Positions 55,814 to 64,000 of a DNA stretch of 64,000 nucleotides are shown in pieces. The stretch is from Siphlonurus alternatus (taxonomy: Eukaryota > Arthropoda > Insecta > Ephemeroptera > Siphlonuridae): the NCBI GenBank assembly GCA_949825025.1, contig OX463787.1, positions 18,509,482 to 18,573,481 of the forward strand. The letters run 5' to 3'. The translations under genes were made by a program, and so were the position numbers. Under the pieces are notes generated by a model. That model was given only the letters and a program-made list of their open reading frames with translations, made no database searches and was not told the DNA's origin. Within the stretch, counting starts at the first letter, position 1, and every line of letters begins with the position of its first letter.

Positions 55814-58800
55814 ATGAAGCGACCACATGAGGAGGACAGTGGAGGAGATTCGGACGTTGAAATGAGGTGAGATTGTGTGAGGGGAGGGGCATCACGTTGT
55901 GAAGATGGCTATGATAATGGAAACCAATGGAAACTAATGAGGGAAGGGATATTAGCTACCCCAACATTTTTGTTGGATTGTTTTCCCAGGCTAATAAACG
56001 ACTTGTCCTTACACTGATCCTCGCCATCTGTGAGTGACGCTGCAACTTCGTGTACGGTCAAAGTATGTAGAAACGCGGCGAAACAATACATTGCGAAGAT
56101 GGGGAGAAAATTTTATGAACCGCGAGTTAGGTACGAAAGAAGATAAAAAGTTTATATTTTCCACTGCCAAAACGTGGTACTGTATACCTCTTCTAGTTTG
56201 CTTCAGTACAATTGTTTTTACCATAGCACTGCTCAATTTCAAGGACTAGAGAGATAAATACAACTACCTCGGGCCACCGCGGCTCGTGTGTGACGCCATG
56301 TTGCCAAGCGATTGGTTGACCACAGAGCAGCCATGATGGATAATGCTGTCAAGTGATTTGTCGACTTATAAGAAGCGCGAACTGCAAGTTGCAAAAAGTT
56401 GCAGCATCTCTCACAGATGGCAGGAATCATTATAAGGACAGGTTGTTTATTAACGTTTTAAATAACAAGAAAAGCAATTTTAAAAAAAATGATGAAACAT
56501 ACCTCGCTTTGCACAGAAGGTTCAGTAGCCAATTCAATAGACTCTTGACAACGAGCTGGTTCCATTGGACTGGCTACTGAACCTTCTATGACAATTCCTT
56601 CCATGGATAACAAAGAAAGCGTCATCACAGAAGGTTCAGTAGCCAGCTCAAAAGACTCCTGACAACGAGCTGGTTCCATTGGACTGGCAACTGAACCTCT
56701 TATGACAATTCCTTCCATGGATAACAAAGAAAGCGTCATCACAGAAGGTTTAGTAGCCAGTTCAATAGACTCTTGACAACAAGCTGGTTCCATTAAACTG
56801 TCTACTGAACCTTCTATGACAATTCCTTCCATGGATAACAAAGAAAGAGTCTTCATAGAAGGTTCAGTAGCCAGTTCAATAGACTCCTGATGGTGAGCTG
56901 GTTCCATTGGACTGGCTACTGAACCTTCTATGATAATTCCTTCCATGGATAACATGAAAGTCCAACATTTGTTGATGTTGCAGGAGTGTCAGTCTGGAGG
57001 GAGTCCTGTCTCAGGGAGAGGAACGGGGACACGTTGAGATCGCAGGAGAAGACCCTGAAGATGCGGAGTGGGAAGACCAGGGAGAGTGGGAGACGGAGGG
57101 AGAGAGTGAGGGAGAAGGGGAGATTGAGGAAGAGGGAGAGAGTGAGGATGAGGGAGAGAGTGAGGAAGAGGGAGAGATTGAGGAAGAGGGAGAGGAAGAG
57201 AGAACTCCGAGAGAGGTAGAGGAAGACCTCAGGTTCAGGGAGGAGCTGGCCGACCTCAAGACTTGACAATTTGAGCCGAAGGTCGTCAACTCACTGCAGA
57301 ATCTCTCCCTGCATTGTGTCAATGACAACACAGACTACTTTGTCGACAAGCAGGACCTTATCAACAGACTTTGTGAGTCTTTTTTTGTCTTAGCGTAATA
57401 TATATACTTTTGCTGTCAGCAATCTGCAGAATTAAAAGAATTAAATTAAAAGCTAAAAAATAGAAATACAAGTGCAGTAAACTTTCGATTTTGTGAAGTT
57501 CAATTTTATGAATTGTTCGATTTTATGAAATGAAATGTCGGTCCCAGCCAACTGTTTGTAGATAGGCCTTTCTATGTTAATACTTAAGATTTTGTGAATT
57601 TCAATTTTTTTTATTCATTTTTCCTGCATGATAATTTAAATTCCAGACATTGATAAAAGATATCAAGTTATAAAAATCCAGTTTTTTAAAAGTCAGTGCT
57701 AAAATATTTTGGTTAGGTGCGGTTTGAACCCACACTCTTTTTTGGTGTCATTCTTTTATTACAATACAAAGTCAATTATTAATTAATCTTATTAATTTCT
57801 GCGCACAGTGAAATTTGTCATTCAAGTTGTCCAGTGTCGCCACTGTAAGCGATGTATCGTGACATCATGTTCTTTGGCTTGCGCTATTTTATGTACATTT
57901 TTGTTCACTTGCACTGACTTACTTGGGGCAGAGCAGCATGTAGGTCTACTATGTTAGTGAAAAATATTATATTTCAAAATGCTTGTTTTTAAAAGATCTT
58001 GTCTAATTAACTGAAATACTCTAAGATATATTACCATGAGACTGTTAGAATTAAAATCAGATATTATACCACTTATGATATTAGGTGTTATAATAATAAA
58101 ATATTCCAGGGGCTTCTTTGGTATTGTACTGTGAATTATTTAGGTACACTTTTGTAATTTATGTACATATCTTCCACAGTTTTAAAGCGTAAATTTACTG
58201 AATTCAGTTATAAGCTTCAGTATTATTTGTTGTGTAGTTTAGCAATAGAGGACATAAAGGAGCAAAAGATGGCACTGACGTCTGAAACTTTTGCTCTTTG
58301 CATCGAGGATACGGCAATAACTATAGCATGGGGAGAATCACAAAAATTATCAAATTTTTAAAAAAGAAATCACTTACGAAGTTGAAATATTTTTTTTATA
58401 TTTGTCCGGAAGTATTTGACAACTAATTATGGTGTTGTCATTTCTGTTAAATTGTGCTGTGGCTGCTGACGGAACATTTACATGATTTTACAATGTTAAT
58501 CATATACTGTACAGCAATCCTCGCCTGATGTACTTAGTACTTAGTTCCAGCATTTACCACTAGATATGCACTAACTTTATGACGCCAATACTGTCTTTAC
58601 TTTATAGTGTTATTTTTACAATGGACAACCTACATGAAATTTTTTCATTGCAAAAGTGATAGATGGTACCAAATTATGCCACTCTGATTTTTTTCAAAAT
58701 TTTTATGAGTCCCGGAACTATTTATAAATAATTATTAATAGTTTTGTAAGTAAAGTTGGCACCCCTGAATCCTTAATAAAAAGGATAAGACCAAGATGCC

Positions 58801-61800
58801 TATTGACAACTCCAGGGGCCACACTTTCAGTAATTATTTAAAAATAGTTCTGGATTTCAAAAAAATCTGAAAAAAATCAGAGTAGCATAATTTGGTACTC
58901 TATTCATTTCTGCGATAAAAAATTTTCATGTAGGTTGTCCATTTTTTAAAAATAGTTCCGGGACTCCAAAAAATCGGAAAAAATCCAAAGTGGCATAATT
59001 TGGTACCCTCTATTCATTTTTGTTTTGATTTTTGTAATAAAAAAAATTCATGTAGGTTGTCCATTATGGAAGTTAATTACTAAAATGTACCAAAGTCACC
59101 CTACCTTACATTTTCTCTCACTGCAACTGTTAGTGGCGCTGTCTACCATTAAAAGTTGGATCTAATTCATACTGTACTATCTATTTTAACACCAATTTAT
59201 TTTTTAAGGGTACTGAATGTTAAACAAAAATTATATTTTTTTCCCTTTTCTGAAACTAAAACCCACTGGTACATACCAGTCCTTGAAGGCGTTAGGGTAG
59301 TTTTTATCAGAAATTACAGATATCTGGTTTTGATTGTAAGTTGGTAGTGATTTATATAAATTTCATGATAATATCCTATCCTATCTCTATCCTATCTCTC
59401 AGGCTCGGACTGGGAAGCTAGGGGCCAATCAGGGCCATATAGGCATTACAGGCAGCAGGGGCCACTTTTCAGGGGGTCTGAGGCCACTTTTCCTATGCTG
59501 CTGTGTTAAAAATCTGAGGGGCCAGTCAGGGATCCCTGACTTAGCCTTATGGCCAGTCCAAACTTGATCTCTATTGGCTTACTATAGAAGCAAAATGGCT
59601 TAAACGCCAAAACGTGAGCATAAGAAAAGAAGAAGAAGATATAAATTTCATGACTAATAATTGTTGTTGCCATCAAATCAATATTTATGCTCATTTTATC
59701 ACTGTAGTTCTAATTAATTTCTGTTTTTTTTCCATCAGCCGTGTCCATACATCAGCTGCTAGTGGATTGTCTACAGACTAGGAACGTCTCACTTAAAGTT
59801 CTTTCCCTCCTCATCTCTGAGAAAACTCGTTGGCTGATCATCAGGATCAGAAATGACAATGAAGTTTGCTGGAATCGTGAGCAATTCACCAGAATTTTCA
59901 GTCTCGTGGAAGAAAATTGCAAGGTGAATTTTAAAAGTGCATTTCAAACTGAAATTTGTGTCTTTTGCTAAAAGTTGGTTTGATATGTTTAAGAACACCT
60001 TTGCGTATTTCCTATATGCTTCCCCATGTTTTTAATTTTTTTTTTATTTTATTACAATGTTAGCTTAATACAGCATATTCTGCTATTAGTGTAAGCATTC
60101 AAACTTAACAACAGTATCAACAACAGTTGGAAGGATAGATAGGAAAGGAAGCGGCTGTAGCCTTGTGTTAGGAACTGCCCCGGCATTTGCCTGGGAGTGA
60201 CGATGGGAAACCACAGAAAACCATCATCGAGGCAGACGGTACCAAAGGGAACGACCTTGAGCACCTCCCGAATACAGGCAGTATAGTGGAAGAACATACA
60301 TGCCATCTCTCGGGAACTTACCAGAACTCGCTGCCATACCTCAGCTTGAAGGGACGAAAAGTCACCTGAGCCAAGGCAGGAACCGATCCTGGGTCTCCCG
60401 AGCGATAGGCAGAGATCAAACCACTACGCTGTTATTTTTTATGTCACTTTTTTTAAGAAATTAATAATCATACAACTTTTCTTGATATACTGTACGTACC
60501 TTAAAATAAACACTAGTTTATTAGCTATGCACCAACTCTCTTATTTCTTTTTACTGTATTTCTATTTGATTTTTTTATTTTAATTAGCTGGCCTGTTTGG
60601 CTACAGCACAGACCTGGTAAATTTCCTCAGGATTTGTGGTAAGGTCAGCAACCCCAGGTGAATTCCCCAATGAGGCCCTCAGGGTCTCTGTTTCCAGGAC
60701 ATGCATTTAGAGAGAGCTCTATATTCCTCAGAGGTTTTTGTCGGTGAAGCCGTCTACTGAGGGGGACGCTTGCAGCCCTCAAAGGCGGTGACGACAGCCT
60801 ATCGAAGTGCTTGCACACTCACTCATAGGGCTCACAAGAGGGAGCTTTCCTCAACCATCCTGAGTACGGGGATGGATGGATATAGGGTGAACAAGGTACT
60901 TAATTGTGCTTTTAAAATTTTTAATTTTTAATTTTCAAAATTAAAACAGTAATTAAAATTCAAATTGATTAAAAATAAAAAAAAATAATAATAAGGGTGT
61001 TGGTGCATAGCTAATGAACTAATGTTTATTTTAAGGTATCAAGCAAAGTTGTACGATTTTTAGTTTCGGAAAAAAATGACATCAAAAATAACATGGGGAA
61101 GCATTGGAAATACGCAAAGGTGATGCAGAGTGTTAAAGGAATACAGGCCTCAAATTACAAATCAGACAGTCACCAAGTGGGTTTAGAGTATATAATCAAC
61201 ATTTGCATACTTTTTTTCCACGCGTGATGCATCCGTGCGAAGTCGCAGTTCAAAGTAAGAAATTTAGTCCTTGATGACGTCACGAAGTCCTTGATGACGT
61301 CACAACTCAATGCTAATCGGTGCTAGCTGTGAGTTGTGACGTCAGCAAGGACTTTCTTTACAGCGCGACTTCGCACAGACGCACCGCGCGCAGGTAAAAA
61401 TAATACGAATGTTGATTATAACCTTGAGCAACACTTAATGTCTGTCTAATTTGAGGCCTGTATACCTTTAATACTTTTAGTCAGAATGGAAAACCTACAT
61501 GAAATTTTTTATTGTAAAAATGAATAGAGGGTGCCAAAACTGCCAAGTTATGATATTCTTAATTTTTTCAGAAGCACAGCCACCATTTTTTTTTTTTATA
61601 TATACATAAAAAAGTTCTGTGGGTTCTGTTACATCCCTTGATCCTCAATAAAAAGTACAGGAAAGGACGCCTACACACAGCCTCACTTTCAATGCATATT
61701 TACTTTTTTCTATATAAATAGTTCCTTCACTAAAAAATAAGAAAAAATATTAGTATCATAATTTGACACCCTCTATTCATTTCTGTAATAAAAAAACATA

Positions 61801-64000
61801 CAATCACTACGTTTATATGCCGGGGTTACATGCATATTCATTGACAACGCCTCATAAGAATAACATTAGCCGTCATCAACGAATACGCATTAAACATCAT
61901 CATGTAAACGTAGTGAGTGTAGGTTGTGCATTGTTAAAACTATTTGTAACTATAATTTGATAAACAAAAATATTAAATTGAACTTGAATTCTGATTACAG
62001 CTCACACTTACAAATTTGGAACTTAATTTTTGTAAGGCACACAACCGTGATGTTGTTGGATACATCCCCACGTTGCTGCAGATCAACGTTATGTTGGCAA
62101 GCCTGAAGAACCTCACAGAGCTCAACATCACATCCACCAACCGACCTCTGAACTTGACAGACGACGCTCTCCTTGTGCTGGGAAAAAACTGCAAGCAACT
62201 TCGGTATGTCAATTAATGTGACGTAGCAAGACGATATAAATTACTAGGGGTTACTGTTTTTTTTTTTTTATTTTATGAGAATGGAGTAATGATCTCAATT
62301 TTTTTTTTTATTACAGAAATGGATAGAGGGTGCAAAGTTATACTATCCTGATTGTTTTCCAGATTTTTTATAGTCAAGGAACTATTTTTAAAAAATTATT
62401 GAAAGTACAGAGAAAGTGACGCCTCTCCTAATAAAAGGATAGGAGTGACTCTCATAGGACCAAAAAGGGTTCAAACCCGATCTCGGAAAAACTTTTAGCA
62501 ATACTTCCCAGGCTCTAAAAAATCTGAAAAATATCAGAGTGGCATAACTTCACACCCTCTATCCATTTCTGCAATTAAATATTTGAAGTCGATACTTCAT
62601 TAACTAATATGAGCTTGAGAAGGGGTAATGGGTAGGGATAAGGGAGAAAAAGTTGGTGACTGCGGTGGAGAACCTGGTGGTATAATCTTGAACTAAGTGG
62701 TGAAAACAGAATTATTTTATATGTTTAACATTTTAAGGGCATTGGGTGTAGCACCGGTAGTTGGCAACACTGACGTTTCTTCATCATGTTAATTTTTGAT
62801 CATTTTTTATCATTGCTCCTCGGAGTAATTTTTATGCTAGAGCTAAGCTGATTGCTGTAGTATCATTATAATTAGTAGCCCAAGTGCACGATTTGGCTAA
62901 ATAATGCCTGATTTACAGAAAAGTATTTTTAATTTTTTTTATATTTTAGAAAAATGCATATATTATAAATTTAAAAAACTACTAAAAAATACTTCTCTTT
63001 AAATCAGGCTTTCTTTAGCCAAATTGTGCACTTGGGCTACTAATTATCTTGATACTACAGCAATCAGCTTAGCTCTAGCATAAAAAGTACTCCGAGGAGC
63101 AATGATCAAAAATTAACATGGTGAAGATACGTCAGTGTTGCCAACTACCGGTACTACACCCAATGCCCTTAAAGCTCTGACAGCAGCCACAGCATACAGT
63201 AATGGCAACTAACACCATAGTTAGTTGCCACAAATATTATTTTTAAACAATTTTATTTTCCTGGATATCAGGCACTAGGAATAAAAACACTCTTGTCTGG
63301 CACTAATATTCTGTCCTTTTTTTTTCCACAGCTCTCTCCGTATTGACTACAGCAGGAGCATCACGGATGATGGAATCTTCCACCTGTGTGCCAGTAATGC
63401 CCCTTACGGAGGACAATGCAAGAGCATCGAGACTCTGTCAATTGGCGGTACTTCTGTAACTGCGGACGGACTTGTGATGGCCCTCACAAACCTTCCCAAC
63501 CTGGAGATTTTAGACCATCAATATCAACTCTTACCTGCCCTTGAAAAATTTGTGGAAATTAACGGAAACTCAAAACAGCTACAACTCAAAAAGCTTTCTC
63601 TCCACGTAATAGAATTAAATTTAAAATCTGCTGAGCTAGAGAAAGTTTGTAAAATTATTCCTCATGTGAATTCTGCATATCTTCATAAGTTAGAAAATTT
63701 AGGAGTTCTTTTGAATATTGATGCTATTTCCGTTTTTGATGTCACTCAGTTTCACACCTCATTGCCAGAATTTAATTTTTTCATCACGAAATTTTCATCA
63801 TCTTTAACTTCATTTCATATTAACGAATGTAACATTGACATAGATATAAGTATCTTTGGAATTTGTCCAAATTTGGAAAAACTAAAATTACACTGGTGTG
63901 AAATTTTATCAACAAAAGAGTTCAAGGTTTTACCTAGTAGCGTCATGAAATTAAAGAAATTGTGCATAGTATGTGATCTTCACACAAAACTTGATGCCCC
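55814..64000 (+). CDS. Leucine-rich-repeat protein (LRR2), truncated by window end
   Basis: Exons are 55814-55866, 56984-57372, 59739-59923, 61036-61119, 62001-62203 and 63332-64000 (open at the end), in phases 2, 1, 0, 0 and 2. The start is ATG at 55814. Exon 2 encodes a long Glu-rich stretch (57060-57230) and ends in VNSLQNLSLHCV. Irregular LRRs fill exons 5 and 6. The paralogue LRR1 shares the 1, 0, 2 intron-phase order and the split Arg codon. Exon 2 has an in-frame TGA at 57264-57266. Exon 4 has no counterpart in LRR1 and looks like a partial copy of exon 3. It may be functional if the TGA is an error or read through, otherwise a pseudogene. Confidence 0.7.
55990..56075 (-). repeat. Short dispersed repeat (GAAGTTGCAGCGCCACT)
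   Basis: This is an inverted copy with CTGTGAGTGACGCTGCAACT and GTACGGTCAAAGTATG. Another copy follows in the opposite direction at 56365-56460, about 300 bp on, within LRR2 intron 1. Confidence 0.6.
56503..56955 (-). CDS. Tandem-repeat ORF inside LRR2 intron 1
   Basis: Four in-phase units of 117 bp (39 codons) encode EGIVIEGSVASPMEPARCQE-like repeats, ending in a donor GAG|GTATGT at 56502. An ATG is at 56955. All + strand frames of the repeat have stops, whereas the - strand is open throughout. It resembles nothing I recognise, and no downstream exon was found. It is either a real antisense exon or a by-product of a period divisible by three. Confidence 0.4.
56984..57372 (+). CDS. LRR2 acidic exon with in-frame TGA
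   Basis: After TGTTGATGTTGCAG the frame gives an acidic region with EGESEGEGEIEEEG-type repeats, then RFREELADLKT, a TGA at 57264, and QFEPKVVNSLQNL. The donor CTTT|GTGAGT matches the acceptor at 59738 in phase. Overlapping Ser-rich frames on the other strand are shadows. Confidence 0.65.
58240..58580. repeat. Dispersed repeat, paralogue of 16290
   Basis: This copy is collinear with 16290-16615, with an extra segment of about 60 bp in the middle. It lies in LRR2 intron 2. The word CATTTACATGATTTTACAAT is conserved exactly. Confidence 0.6.
58618..59068. mobile_element. Family-A MITE with a duplicated right arm
   Basis: A full copy (58618-58945, ending GGTTGTCCATT) is followed at once by a second right arm (58946-59068: AAAATAGTTCCGGGACTCC to GTAGGTTGTCCATTATGG). 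The terminal 3' arm is thus present twice in tandem, probably from template switching or nested insertion. Confidence 0.7.
59401..59567. repeat. Possible MITE, CAGGCTCGGACTGG ends
   Basis: CAGGCTCGGACTGG and CCAGTCCAAACTTG are near-inverse, with ATCTCT on both sides. The body repeats GGGGCCA words. This resembles a small hAT-type element in LRR2 intron 2. Confidence 0.45.
60145..60432 (-). mobile_element. tRNA-derived SINE, reverse orientation
   Basis: Read on the - strand it starts TAACAGCGTAGTGGTTTGAT (A-box-like) and carries a core GGCAAATGCCGGGGCAG, ending near GCCGCTTCC. Such cores are common in insect SINEs. It lies in LRR2 intron 3. Confidence 0.7.
60505..61030. mobile_element. T5 TTAA element abutting LRR2 exon 4
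   Basis: TTAA at 60501 and 61031 flank AATAAACACTAG and its complement; the arms share GCTATGCACCAAC. The interior (60585-60895) is GC-richer and unidentified. The right TTAA plus one G forms the AG acceptor of exon 4 (exon starts at 61036). Confidence 0.8.
61036..61119 (+). CDS. LRR2 exon 4, likely partial duplicate of exon 3
   Basis: These 28 codons (VSSKVVRFLVSEK ...) resemble VSLKVLSLLISEK in exon 3. Both borders are phase 0, so skipping leaves the frame intact. The acceptor uses the T5 element's TTAA plus G; the donor CAAAG|GTGATG is followed within 20 bp by the T6 element. Confidence 0.5.
61137..61467. mobile_element. T6 TTAA foldback MITE after LRR2 exon 4
   Basis: TTAA at 61133 and 61468 flank AGGAATACAGGCCTCAAATT and its complement. 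Inner arms share TATAATCAACATT. The centre repeats CCTTGATGACGTCAC, so full TGACGTCA (CRE-like) palindromes lie in the loop. Confidence 0.88.
61485..61800. mobile_element. Family-A MITE, diverged
   Basis: GAATGGAAAACCTACATGAA and ATAGAGGGTGCCAAA on the left are inverted against TTTGACACCCTCTATTCATT on the right. The terminal right end is lost. It lies in LRR2 intron 4. Confidence 0.6.
62279..62602. mobile_element. Family-B MITE in LRR2 intron 5
   Basis: The ends AATGGAGTAATGATCTCAA and GAAGTCGATACTTCATTA are inverted, with ATTACAGAAATGGATAGAGG inside. It starts about 75 bp after the exon ending at 62203. Confidence 0.75.
62737..63168. mobile_element. T4 TTAA foldback MITE in LRR2 intron 5
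   Basis: TTAA at 62733 and 63169 flank GGGCATTGGGTGTAGCACCG and its complement. Inverted arms of about 200 bp meet at an AT-rich loop. The right end is about 160 bp before the acceptor of exon 6. Confidence 0.9.
63332..64000 (+). CDS. LRR2 terminal LRR exon, partial
   Basis: It starts after TTTTTCCACAG with the last base of an Arg codon and stays open to the window end (222 codons). Leucine-rich units such as NLEILDHQ and NLEKLKLHWC recur. The paralogous exon of LRR1 is 331 codons long, so about a third is missing here. Confidence 0.85.

Noticed and set aside
56986..57331. Ser/Leu-rich and Arg-rich ORFs opposite or offset to the acidic exon
   Set aside because: They are shadows of the Glu-rich repeat in other frames.
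57700..57770. tRNA gene
   Set aside because: Only a B-box-like GGGTTCAAACC on the - strand is present; the rest of the tRNA is missing.

Overview
The window is AT-rich nuclear DNA of an animal, most likely an arthropod and probably an insect. The reasons are a ZAD-type C2H2 zinc-finger gene (a family mainly expanded in insects), spliced genes with GT-AG introns, tRNA- and 5S-derived SINEs, and a very high load of short inverted-repeat elements. The species cannot be named from the sequence alone.

Five spliced gene models can be built by eye. (1) A ZAD zinc-finger gene, + strand, 66-8659, has an in-frame TGA in its ZAD exon and a 1-nt frameshift between fingers 1 and 2. Its terminal finger exon is duplicated at 10923-12290, and that copy is broken by a TTAA-flanked MITE, a stop and a lost cysteine. 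(2) A leucine-rich-repeat (LRR) gene, - strand, 26615-18370, has five exons and an uninterrupted 530-aa frame. (3) A transposase gene of the TNP2/EnSpm-like type, - strand, 45170-40461, has four exons and one 1-nt deletion. (4) A BEN-domain gene, + strand, 45596-51113, has a clean frame and is head-to-head with the transposase gene. (5) A second LRR gene, + strand, from 55814 to beyond the window end, is a paralogue of gene 2 with matching intron phases, a long acidic N-terminal region and an in-frame TGA. Two orphan exons of an unrecognised helical protein lie at 32502-31951 (-). A possible terminal exon lies at 17492-17340 (-), and an antisense tandem-repeat ORF lies at 56955-56503 (-) inside an intron of gene 5.

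Most of the rest is transposon-derived. At least six unrelated terminal-inverted-repeat families share a TTAA target duplication (piggyBac-like MITEs). Other elements include an hAT-like element with a perfect 8-bp duplication, a fold-back mariner remnant with another element inside it, LINE 3' ends and SINEs. There are also two 99%-identical 1.5-kb elements, a GCAAATA-palindrome family, an AGTAGTC-rich 1.9-kb element and a TTCGCGAA-rich element. Many are nested: 33491-36369 is one TTAA element split by two others.

The gene models come from manual splice-phase checking, so exact splice sites, starts and 5' exons are inference. Copies, identities and families were judged by eye, not by alignment or database search.
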